Of a DNA stretch of 64,000 nucleotides, positions 15,601-24,800 are shown piece by piece. The notes below the pieces were generated by a model that was not told the DNA's origin, searched no databases, and saw only the letters and a program-made list of their open reading frames with translations. Within the stretch, counting starts at the first letter, position 1, and every line of letters begins with the position of its first letter. The DNA comes from Zonotrichia leucophrys gambelii. Its lineage: Eukaryota; Chordata; Aves; Passeriformes; Passerellidae. The position numbers and the translations under genes are program-made. The stretch spans positions 63,829,075 through 63,893,074 of the forward strand of contig NC_088172.1 of the NCBI RefSeq assembly GCF_028769735.1, read 5' to 3'.

Positions 15601-18600
15601 AAGAAAAAACACATACAAAGGCTTCAAAAAATATTCCAGGAAACTAGCAGTATTTACAGAAGTCCTTCAACTTCTTAAAAAAATAATATTTTGCAATACT
15701 TGACAGTATTGCAAAATACAATACATTATGTACTTCTACATGTGATTTTTTTTTTCTTTTAAGGAAGTAGTTATGGATTGTGCTGTTCAGGAACAGCAGA
15801 AACATCTGATTCACAACCACAACATATATTTGGCATTTAAAGTTTAGTTTATCTAATTTCCTTTAAACTTTCTCCTCCCTTGAGCCCAAATAATCCACAT
15901 GGTATATTAGTTTACAGTCTTTAAGGAACTACTGATTAATTGATCTGGAGAAAACATTTAAAAGCAAGCAGTAAAATTTACTGAAATTAAAGCCACAACA
16001 CTTGCGAAAAGCAATGAAGAAGGAAATACAGAATACAGCATGGAAATTTTCCACTCTCACAAAACCAGGAATGCCTTATAAAACAAGAATCTAAATTCAG
16101 AGTAATGAGGAGTTCTTTGTTGTTCTTTCCTATACAAGTTCCCAGCTACCTAGCCCCTGCAGTGGGAGCAGTTATTTACAGTCAAGGCTGTAGAGGTTAC
16201 TGAACTATCACAGTACCTCTCTGCAGAAGAAAACCAGGTTAAAGAGCAGGCAACTTCATAATCTCCATCCATAACTGCAACTACAAACAGTTACTACTTC
16301 AACATAAATATATCAATAGGTAACAAAATGCAAATTAAGATAAATGAAATTACAAAGAAGAGTAATAGGGAGAGCTGTTATAACACGCAAGACCAGTGTT
16401 TGTCACGTACAGCAAACACTTTATACAGCAGGCTATGCAAAGCTTCAAATTTTCCTGTTGCTCTTCCAGTTTGTCTCTGGCTTCCATGGATTGCTTAAAG
16501 GCTCATGAGAACACAAAACATATGGAAGCTCAAAACCTCACACAGAAGCCTATCCAGCTGTAGTATTTACATAAACAGACCCCAGGTCACCTCCTATTTG
16601 CATTGATGACCTCGGGTGGGGGTGCAACAACCAAAATGGTGATGGAACTGCCCGGGCAAGTAACCTGAAGGAAGGGTGCATAACTCCTCTCTCACAGCTT
16701 GCTGAAAGCAGTGAGCTACTGCTCATTCTACTGCTTTACAGTGGTTTAGTAAACCAATAAAACCAACTCAGAAACCTGAAACAGCATCTCTTAACTCTCC
16801 AACTGGAGCGTGCATTCATTAGCTCGCATCCACCTTAAAGGATGTTTATGGGATGTTAATTAAATTCCTCTCAACAGAACACTGCAGCTATTACTGACAG
16901 ACAACACTGCAAGGCAGACTGGAGGTTTCTATGAACATTCCCACGCTCAGTGTGACTCACCTGGTGAACCTGTGGAGCAGAAATATCGTCCTTTTGCTTT
17001 CGATCGTTATATCCCGACTGAGCTTCACGAGCCGCTCGTATTTATCGTGCCTGGTGTCAAGCTCCAGCTGGAATGCTGCAGTCAATTGTTACAGAAAAAC
17101 TGAATTGTCACACAAACACAGTGCAGGGGAAGAGAAAAGCACCTGTGCTGCACCAACTCCTTACAGACCCCACCAGCCCTGCCCCTGGGCACCTTTCCCC
17201 AAGGTGAGCTGTCCCTGCAGACACCATCACTGCCTGTCACCTGCCACAGCTGCAAAATTCATCATTACTACCTTTGTTTAATAAGTCAGGTTAAGTAGAT
17301 ATCAATCCTGATGATGCCTTAAAGCAGTCTAAATAATTCTTAAGGTAAAATATTTGGTTTTGCTAATAAAATCTATTCCACAATACTGCTGTTCTTGAAT
17401 AGATTGAAAATGTCACCCCAATTCAGCAAGACAAATCAAAAAATAAAACCCTACAATCATTTGTTAATAAGATTCACCAGTGCCTAAACCAATCAAATAA
17501 AAAGCATCTGGCTAAGGCACATATACTGTTCACAATGCACCATTTAGTTATAAGAAAGGTTGCATTTCATATCCCAGCTAAAATACTAAACCAAAAGTTG
17601 AGTATTTTAGAAGTACTAAAGAAAAGTGAGATCAATTACTTAAAATAAGATTTCTGACTTGCTGATATTAGTTCTCTCTAACTACAACAAATACAGAGAA
17701 GACAGGAAGTGTATCTGGTTCTGACAGTCAAACATGATGAATGTTTACAAAGAGTGGATCTTTGAAAAACTTTGAAGAAATCATGTCCCTTAAATTCTTT
17801 CTGAAATTAACCAAACACGATGAATGAATCTCATGAGAAGGGAGGGAAACAACTGTTTTGAAGTGGAAGTAGTAGCAACTTTATGATAAACTGATATTCA
17901 CAACAGTGAAAAATTAAAGTTGAAAGTACAGATGCTCTACTCAATTCAAGAGCAAGTGTACCTACAATACTCTATAATTGATAGAATAGTTTGTTTGAAA
18001 GAAGCCTTAAAGATCACCTAGTCCAAAAGGACACTTTTCACTAGATCAGGTTGCTCAAAGCCCCCTCCAACCCGGCCTTGAACACTTCCAGAGATGGGGC
18101 AGCCACAGCTTCTCTAGGCAAAGTTCAGCGGTCATGGTTAATCATCTGCCAAGCAGACTTACACAGAAAAATATAAACACCCATTTTAAAAAAAGCCAGG
18201 AAGTTATATGACACTGAAGTACACATTAACCATCTAAAGCAGCCAGCCAGCTCATATTTTACCCTTCTTAGTGTCATAAAAAATATGTGGCATTTGGAAA
18301 ATTTTACAACAAGAATTAAACTATTTCCCATCTCAAATCTCCTTCCTTCTTCAGTCAAGGCTTCTCATTTCTGAAGGTCATCTTTGCCTTGTTAGGAGTT
18401 GTCTAATGAGAAATTTAAATTTACTGGAGTTTAAATCTGGTTTGATGAAAAATCCTATAAAAACAATTCGGCTGAAGGGAAATTTATACCTGCACTTAAA
18501 AACAAAAAAGACTTCAACTAACTAATATAGACCTTCATGTACTCTTTATTCACTTTGAATGCCTTTTAAATATTAACATATATCTGAAGTTCTTTAAAAA

Positions 18601-20968
18601 ATGCAAGTATAAACAACTACCAACTACTGAAACAATGCATCCAGATTTACATTTCAGCGGCTTAGTCATTTGTGAATCACAGCCAAGGTCAGAGCCTCCT
18701 CAGTCTCCCAAAGGTCACCATCTCCTCCTGTTGTCCTGTGGCTCAGATTTTGTATTACACCTCTGCAGATCCTAGTTTTCTGTCACAAAGGGCCCAGCCA
18801 CCTTTGCCTGACTGAACACTCGTGCAATTTGTGCAATTTGCTCAGCTTCAGGTCAGCACAAGTGAGGAGGGCAGGGGGAACAGCAGGTGGGATGGAGACA
18901 GGACAAGTCATGAACCAGGCAGAGCTATGCAAAACCCAACTCCCAGGACTTCACTGCACAGAATGCAGAACAGTAAGCTCTAAAGGTATGAGTATGAGTC
19001 AAATTAGTTTAAAGTTTCTCCCTCTGGAGAGAGCTGGTTTATTTCACTAATAACTTCCTACCAATTTCTACACCTTATTTTTAAAATCTGGTTTTCCAAA
19101 TGCTTACTTACATTTAAAAGATTTCATCAAAGCTGAAGGTGGATTAACATTCTCTTTTTCTTCTCTTCTTTGACCATGTGGAAAATTATCATGCTTTCGT
19201 TTTCTGAACCCACCTGATCCTATTAAAGAGTAGACACACAAAACAAAAATTAAAACAGTTTTGCCAGAGCATAAGGAGCACCAGAGTGCTGTCTTCAGAG
19301 CATTCCTGACAGCAATCATATTCTACAGGACAGAATAAGGTAACTGGATGAACCTTACTATCAGCTGATGCCAGCTTCACATTATAATGTTACTTCTTCT
19401 ACCACGTTGCTAGTGAAAATTAGAAAAAATAAAATCCATTTCAATGGATGAGCATGGCAGGAACCTAAGCTTTTTTTTTTGGAAGGTCTTTGGGTCTTCA
19501 CACCCTTTTTCTGTTTTCTTGCTGTAAGCGAATGGTTGCATGGAAATCAGTGATTTATGTCACGGGTATCCTCTAACACAAAGTAAGGCACAACTTAAGC
19601 AGACTACCCCTATTCAGGTATACAGGTTTAGCTCCTGCAGTGCAGCTTCTTAGGCCCTTACACTCTGCCCATTTACCAGTTTCTTCTCTGAATGCAGCTT
19701 CTCACTTCAGCTGCTTCGTGTGCCTCTTCCTTAACCCTCCTTTTCACACCCACACCCAGAACTCATCTCTTTTGGACTACGTTTTACTCCCAATTTACAC
19801 CTTGTATTGCTCCTTCCTTCACCTTCAACTAACTCACTGTGTCACCCATGTGTCAACCATTCCTCTCCCTCCTTTTGGTAACAGCTGGACACTGTTCCTC
19901 CTTTCCAGAGCCAAAAATTTGGCAAACTTGAATACAGGCATACCTTTTGAATACGTGGAGTTCTCTCAATTCCCTTAAGAGATGAACCAGGGGAACACTG
20001 GATTTTAAAATGTTTCCGCTTAATTGTTTATTATCCCAAGCCAAAACAAGAAGTGGGCGTAGCTACTTTCTTAAAGAGGAAAGTGAAAATAATTTTTTTC
20101 TATCCTCTTGGACATGAGTTCAGGGGTTTGTTTTTCCTATAGCAGTTGAAAACACTAAATGCAGCCCCTGAAAGAGTGCTGAAGGGAGGTCTGTGTGATT
20201 CTCAGCGGTGCCAGAACAAGAGGCAACAGGCAGATACTGATGCACAGGAAGTTCCAATCTTCCTGACTATGAGGGAAGACTTTACTGTCCAGGTAAAGTA
20301 CTTTCCAGGGCACTGGAGCAAGTTGTCATGAGAGGTTGTGGAGTCTCCCCCACTGGAAATGTTCAAGAACCATATGGACACAGTCCTGTGCCATGTGCTC
20401 TAGGATGGCCCTGCCTGAGCAGGGAGGTTGGACCAGATAACCCACTGTGGTCCCTTCCAACCTGACCCGTTCTGTGATTGATTCTGCGACTGCCAGGGCT
20501 AAACGAACACACAGGCAGCAGAGCAAGCTGTGAAAAATGTATATTTCACATATATATTACGCTACATACATAATATTTTATGCATATATATATATATACA
20601 CACACACTATAGTGAACACTTAGCACAAGTGCTTTACAGGCCTCACACACTCAGCTCCCCTCTGTGGCATCTGTATTTCCACCCCAGGGACACAGACAGA
20701 CCCCTACAGCCAAGTTCTCTGGCGCACGCGCGCAGCCGCAGCGGGAAGGCCGCGCATTCACGAAGGAAAGGCCGGTGACACCCGAGAAGGAGCGGCCTCT
20801 CGCAGAGCGAGTTCCACGGCACAGGGCACCGCTGGCCACGGCGGAGGCCCCGCACCCCCGTCCCCTTTGAGCCGCGGGGCCTCCCCCGCTTCCGCCGGCT
20901 CCAGCTCCTTCCGCCGCGGTGTCCCGAGGGTGGGGAGGGGAGGGGACATCACCTTCCTTGCCGCTCAT
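542..20968 (-). CDS. TSNAX: Translin-associated factor X (TRAX), exons 1-5 of 6, 3' end outside window
   Basis: Spliced coding sequence from five exons (20968-20953, 19219-19112, 17075-16961, 15324-15194, 669-542). Each is flanked by AG and GT and the reading phases are continuous, giving 166 codons. The product matches vertebrate TRAX: a basic N-terminal segment ([11 protein letters not shown]) that fits a nuclear localisation signal, then the helical translin fold. From family knowledge, TRAX pairs with translin in C3PO, an endoribonuclease that removes the cleaved passenger strand during RISC activation, and it also acts in tRNA processing and DNA-damage signalling. Two acidic residues of the TRAX active site, human E126 and E129, are kept here as E127 and E130 in GLQEYVEA; the one-residue offset comes from an extra residue near position 30. 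The last exon, about 120 residues with the remaining acidic ligands, lies left of base 1. Human TSNAX is likewise divergent from EGLN1. Confidence 0.96.
975..1310 (+). mobile_element. CR1 LINE fragment, 3' part of reverse transcriptase
   Basis: Plus-strand similarity to the CR1 pol region: after frameshifts it reads like CR1 RT around the FADDT motif ([14 protein letters not shown], at about 1070-1100), followed by CR1-like segments with [14 protein letters not shown]. It has stops and indels, so it is a dead copy. The 3' end at 1485-1582 may belong to the same insertion with unrelated or decayed sequence between. Confidence 0.75.
1432..1460. repeat. AAAT tetranucleotide microsatellite
   Basis: Imperfect run of AAATAAATAAATAAGCAAATAA.. 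units between the two CR1 pieces. Confidence 0.8.
1485..1582 (+). mobile_element. CR1 LINE 3' end
   Basis: Shows the typical CR1 tail: a GGTTGGATGAGG-like segment, then GAGGCCACTTCCAACCCTAG and the terminal TTCTGTGATTCTATG octamer-type repeat at 1564-1578. Plus orientation. Confidence 0.85.
4687..4712. repeat. ATGC-type simple repeat
   Basis: Two ATGCATGCAT blocks separated by CC. It is self-complementary and could form a small hairpin. Probably a short microsatellite. Confidence 0.6.
9347..10150 (-). mobile_element. CR1 LINE, about 0.8 kb, minus orientation
   Basis: Begins with the inverted CR1 end (ATAGAATCATAGAATTTTTC), then the standard sequence about dropping a clot of small uncertain matches: CCAGGGATGGTGACTCCATC, GGGCAGCCTGTTCCA and CTTCTCTGGAGATGTTCCAG. 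It continues into the 3' part of the pol frame. A 206-codon minus-strand open frame (9708-10328) mainly runs through this copy and is not a host gene. Confidence 0.88.
12395..12850 (+). mobile_element. CR1 LINE fragment, plus orientation
   Basis: CR1 3' region: GAAGGCATCCAGAGGAGGGC, AGGAGTGTCCTGTAAGGAGC-like sequence, GGCTTCCTAGGGAGGTGGTT, and the tail ending CTATTCTGTTC. Diverged from consensus. Confidence 0.87.
15194..15324 (-). CDS. TSNAX: TSNAX coding exon 4
   Basis: 131 bases from an acceptor TGATTGCAG to a donor GTAAAT. It encodes [20 protein letters not shown], then [20 protein letters not shown], then ISP, aligned without gaps to the human exon that encodes [20 protein letters not shown]. 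It ends with the first base of a glycine codon that begins GLQEYVEA in exon 5. The intron that follows is long, about 14.5 kb. Confidence 0.96.
15325..16960 (-). other. TSNAX: TSNAX intron 3
   Basis: 1.6 kb intron between the exon 3 donor and the exon 4 acceptor. AT-rich and unique; no repeat or RNA gene was recognised. Confidence 0.8.
16961..17075 (-). CDS. TSNAX: TSNAX coding exon 3
   Basis: 115 bases from an acceptor CTGCAG to a donor GTGAGT. It encodes [20 protein letters not shown] and on through [18 protein letters not shown], the first long helix of the translin fold. The match to human TRAX is close, with changes such as T for A before RHDKYE and I for V in DITIES. It ends with two bases (AG) of a serine codon that exon 4 completes. 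Confidence 0.96.
17076..19111 (-). other. TSNAX: TSNAX intron 2
   Basis: 2.0 kb intron between the exon 2 donor and the exon 3 acceptor, containing a short inverted CR1 piece at 17976-18122. Otherwise unique sequence without recognised features. Confidence 0.8.
17976..18122 (-). mobile_element. CR1 LINE 3' end fragment
   Basis: Inverted CR1 end: GATAGAATAGTTTG-like tail, GATCACCTAGTCCAA, AAGCCCCCTCCAACCCGGCC, TTCCAGAGATGGGGC. About 150 bases inside TSNAX intron 2. Confidence 0.85.
19112..19219 (-). CDS. TSNAX: TSNAX coding exon 2 (basic N-terminal region)
   Basis: 108 bases between an acceptor ending TTTAATAG and a strong donor GTAAGTAAG. It encodes residues 6-41, including [14 protein letters not shown], nearly identical to human TRAX and carrying the basic cluster thought to act as a nuclear localisation signal. 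The second half ([16 protein letters not shown]) is more divergent and one residue longer than in human. It ends in phase 1 (a single T), completed to serine by exon 3. Confidence 0.95.
20190..20490 (+). mobile_element. CR1 LINE 3' end, plus orientation
   Basis: CR1 signature: ATGCACAGGAAGTTCCA, GAGAGGTTGTGGAGTCTCC, CTGCCTGAGCAGGGAGGTTG, GTGGTCCCTTCCAACCTGAC, and the tail TTCTGTGATTGATTCTGCGA. It lies in TSNAX intron 1, opposite to transcription. Confidence 0.88.
20585..20608. repeat. TA/CA dinucleotide microsatellite
   Basis: (TA)n running into (CA)n, about 24 bases, inside TSNAX intron 1. Likely length-polymorphic. Confidence 0.85.
20953..20968 (-). CDS. TSNAX: TSNAX coding exon 1 (start codon and first five residues)
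   Basis: Reads ATG AGC GGC AAG GAA G and then a GT donor (GTGATG) at 20952-20951. It encodes MSGKE plus the first base of a glycine codon, against MSNKEG in human TRAX. The split glycine is completed by GA at the start of exon 2. The exon sits in a CpG island, as expected for the first exon of a housekeeping gene. The extent of the 5' UTR towards higher coordinates cannot be fixed from sequence alone. Confidence 0.9.
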
Positions 20969-21307
20969 CACGGACCCGCCGCCGCCGCGCCGCGTCCCCC
21001 CGGCAACCCGCAGCCGCCCCGCGCACCGCCAGGACCCCTCGCGCCGCCCGCCTTCCCCGCCTTGCCGGCGCCATGCAGGGACGCCGCGGCTGCCTGACGG
21101 CGAAACGCCGCACAGGCGGCAGGAGCCCGGCCCGCCGCCCGCGGCATGGGAGGCGCGGTGCGGAGCAGTGGTGGCGCGGAGCGTGATCCGGACGTTGCTG
21201 CTCGCGAAATCGGGGCAGCGCGGAGGCCGGGCCGTGCCTCCGAGAAGGCGACTCCGTGGGCAGCTAGTGGGCGACCCCGTTGTAGGGCCTAAGAGCCCGC
21301 GGCATGA

Positions 21308-21320
21308 CGGGACATGTAGT
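21308..21320 (-). promoter_or_regulatory. ACTAYRNNNCCCR promoter motif (ZNF143/THAP11-type site)
   Basis: The minus strand reads ACTACATGTCCCG, a full match to the conserved mammalian promoter motif ACTAYRNNNCCCR, and it continues TCATGCC, resembling longer ZNF143-type sites. It lies 340 bases upstream of the TSNAX start codon in the same orientation, so it may set the TSNAX start site. Binding is inferred. Confidence 0.5.
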
Positions 21321-21561
21321 GCGGGCGGGGCGGCGGCGCGGTCGGAGTGCAGACACGGAGCTTCGGGGTTATGTGCCCGATGTCCCGCTGGTGGCCGGCG
21401 TGTCCCGCCACCGGGTGGTCCTCGGCTTGGACCCGCAGAAATCCAGCCCCATTCCTCAGCCCAGACCCGTACAAAGCGGCTGTGTGTCGCCTTCCCCTCA
21501 CCCCTAGACTGACTCCTTACTGCCCTTTCCTTCCCCGGCACATCAGGACTACGGCGCTTCC

Positions 21562-21860
21562 AGAGAATCACAGAATCAGCTGGGTTAAAACGGACCTCTG
21601 ACATCACCGAGTCCAACCTGAGGCTGAGCACCACCACCATGTGAACCAGACCCTGGCACTGAGTGCCACGTCTAGGGACACGTAAAACACTGAAGCACTT
21701 CCAGGGATGATGACTCCACCACCTTCCCGGGGAGCCCATCCCAATGCCCAGCTGTGACATTCTTTCTGTGAAGAAATTCCTCCTCACGTCCAACCTAACC
21801 CTTCCCTGCACAGCTTGAGACTGTGTCCTTTGCTTACTGCCTGTCCTGTCCACTCCTGTG
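21562..21860 (-). mobile_element. CR1 LINE, minus orientation, next to TSNAX promoter
   Basis: Inverted CR1: AGAATCACAGAATCAGCTGG, then CATCACCGAGTCCAACCTGA, CTTCCAGGGATGATGACTCC and AGAAATTCCTCCTCACGTCC. It directly borders the CpG island and explains part of the large minus-strand open frame that crosses it. Confidence 0.88.
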
Positions 21861-24800
21861 TACTTAGTGGCCCGTCCCTCCCCGTCAGGATGCAGGCGCT
21901 CTCCTTCCAGGCACGGTGAGAGCGCAGCACCAGGGGCCGCCATGCTCCCCTCAGTGCCCACGCACGCGGTGTGCCCGGGCAAGGAGGGCAGGCAGCATGG
22001 CAAACCGATCTGAGACAGGGCTGGAAACTGGAGACGCTAACTAAACACCGAAATATCTGATCGTGAAGCCACCTGATAGCAGGGAAAGAAATCTGAGAGC
22101 AGCAGATGTAGCTGCTGGTACAGAGGAGGCAAATTCCCAAACTCGGGTTATTTGCATCCTATGTTTAGTCAGGCCTGGTAAAAATTATGTTTCCTCTATT
22201 GAAGACTTCGGGTGAGTGTTCTCAGGACACACTGCAGGACTGAGCGTGAAGGAGATGGATGCACACTGTAAATATTTCCCAGCACAGAGGGCACTCGATG
22301 ATGCTTCACTTCTTATGATGATGAGCTATAAAAAGTCTTCTTGCCCACTAGATTCATACTTCCCTACACATGCATCCTGATAGATTCTTCCGACGTGTTT
22401 AAAATAGGGATGGGTCTTGCAAATCCCCAAATCAAAAGGTTTGCAAATCATCAGTCTTGCTGCTCTGCTGCTAGATGTCATTTCTTGTCACAGCTGTTGC
22501 CTGTTTTAGTAGCTGGATTCCCAAGGAAACAAAGCTCATATGAGCACAAAGGCGGAGCGCTTGCAGCCTTTGTGTGTGGGTGTGCGTGTGTGTCTGTCCT
22601 TCCTCCCCACCCTTAATAATTTTTTAATCTGTTGGTCAACTGGTCAATCTGATTTGACAGAGGGAAAGAGCCTCCAGGAGTGATTATAAACATCCTGAGT
22701 AAGGAAAAATTTTTGGGTGGAACTTGCACCTTATTAGAAATCAGATAAGCCCAGCTGTAAAATGCAAATGCTTCGGAGTGGAAAGTTAGCAGAGCCCAGC
22801 CTGTGGGAGTTCTGGAAGAGCAGGGACATCGGCCCAGTATCTGGTCTTTTGCGTTTAACAAATAAACAAAGACAGCTTTTGACAAACTTGAATATCAGGT
22901 GAATCCATCAGCAGATTCAGGAGGACAGTAAATCACCTCACTCAGATAGCAGAGGAGTAAAATTTAGACACTGAGCTTTAAAGTCTCCAGGCAGCCAAGC
23001 AGGAGTTGCTCAAACTTGGTATTTTCAACTGTTGAGAACACGTGACTGTCATGCAGTGTTCAAAATTATTCAGAAGTGTAACATAAAACCTCTCTCCAAT
23101 TTCCTAATCTGAGAAAACAGATTTCAATCACACTTGAAAAACAGAGGACAAAGAGGATCCCGGCAGAACTTCCTCAGGCCTGATCTGCATATTGAGTTGT
23201 GCAACAGCTTGATTGCTGTCCTACCAGCTGCACAGGAGATTTCTGCTTTCTATGGGGCAAAATCAGGACATGAAATGATTTGTGTCGGTGTTATCGCTGC
23301 ACACATTCAGGCGCAGCCTTTTGTTTTAGAAGATGTACAAAACTGCTTTTGGAAACACATACCTTTTTTTTTTTTTTTAAACTGTGCTATTTCCCTGTTC
23401 TTGGCAGCTCTTTGGACGAAGAGCAGAGTTGTTTTGGTTATATTGATGTTGCAGGAGAGTGGAAAGAGTGCCTGCTTTTGAATGCTTCCCAGCAGTGGAG
23501 AATTTTCAGCCAATTGTAGGGAGTGAAGGTCAGGTCTTCAGCTGATTCTTGTTGGATTTAGTGACACTTTGTACGTGCTCTGAGATACTCAACTTGTTTA
23601 ACTTCAACAGGATGCTGTTATGAAAAAGAAGTGGTTGAGGTTTTTCTTCTGAAACAATCCACTTAAATGTGGCAGTGTTAAATCACTTTGGTAACAGGTT
23701 AGTTGCAGTATTTTTCATTTTCTTCTAGCTGGTATTTAAACCTTTTCCCTTCCCCTTACAGTTTTGTGTTCTTTATGCCTGAAGAGAGTGGCGCCTGCAC
23801 CTCCACAAGTGTGAAGGTGGAATAGCAACGTTTTGAAGGAGGAATAGGTAGGAGAAAGGAGTTGTGAGGATTTAGGGTAGAGCAAAACCCTAAATCCCAA
23901 AACCCAAACAAGCTAACAACAAGCCAACAAGGTTTTCTCAGAGACTTAAGGTCACACTAAGATGTTGTGTATGGGTTGCACACGACTGTGCTCTAGATCC
24001 TAAGACAAGGTTGGTAACTCAGCTTTCACATGGGAAAGAAGTGTTTTCTGAGACTCAGGGCTGTGAGGACAGTGCATGAGTGCATAGACCAGACAGGATC
24101 TGTGTCTTTCTGAGTGGGGAAACCAACTGAAAACAACCACTGTAGGGGGTTGGAACTTCTCCATTCATTTTATCCCTGAAGCCTGCTGCTTTGAGCAACG
24201 ACCTGCTTCAGCAGCACTCCAACACAATGTCCTTCAGTGAGGCTTCTGGTCCTCTGCAGTACTATCAGCTGAGACCACCTCGACATGGCACTCAAGGGAG
24301 CAGGAAAGGAATCCTTCCTTTCCTGTAAAAGCCTGAGTTTAACACTGACTCAGCTGAACTCTGTGAAGGGCAGACAGAGGAGTGTGGTGGCTCCAGCTCA
24401 AGAACCACACTAGTGAGGCTGCTTCAACACCTACAACTTCAAGTAATGGAGCTGCACAGAGGTAGGACCCAGGTGATTTGTCAGACACATGAAATTACCA
24501 CTACCATTTCTTTCTGCCTTCAATCATTTTGATGTAGCTCTGTGGAAACTGTTTAAGATCTCTGGGATCCCTGGCAGAGCTCATGGTGTAGCTCTTCATG
24601 CCCCTGTATGGCTTGTATATCTTTAGAGACAAATGCTATCTTTGTGGTGCCCTCCCACGTTTAAACAACCAGCTCGGGAATGTTTCCTAAAGTTCCTGCT
24701 AAAGGAGAGTAGCACTGTGGATAGTTAGAGCTGGAATTATCCCCGCGTATCCTTTTGGGTTTCATTTTACCTCATGACATGGTGCAGTACTCTTGGAGCA

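Larger units (their letters stand above)
19220..20952 (-). other. TSNAX: TSNAX intron 1
   Basis: 1.7 kb intron. It contains a plus-oriented CR1 end (20190-20490), a TA/CA microsatellite (20585-20608) and, at its 5' part, the downstream side of the CpG island. Confidence 0.85.
20700..21450 (-). promoter_or_regulatory. TSNAX: TSNAX CpG-island promoter
   Basis: GC-rich, CpG-dense block in otherwise AT-rich sequence, centred on the TSNAX start codon at 20968. No TATA box was seen upstream; GGGCGGGGCGG (21325-21340 region) resembles Sp1 sites. The start site probably lies between 20968 and the ACTAYRNNNCCCR match at 21308-21320. Such islands often fire in both directions, so a plus-strand noncoding transcript is possible, though nothing coding was recognised there. 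Confidence 0.8.

Noticed and set aside
20651..22003. 450-codon minus-strand open frame across the TSNAX CpG island
   Set aside because: It runs through the real TSNAX exon 1 and its intron, GC-rich sequence with few stops, and an inverted CR1. Composition is low-complexity and the genuine gene leaves this frame at the exon 1 donor.
23134..23481. 115-codon plus-strand open frame
   Set aside because: It contains a poly-Phe run from a T tract and no convincing splice sites or homology, so it was left out as a gene.
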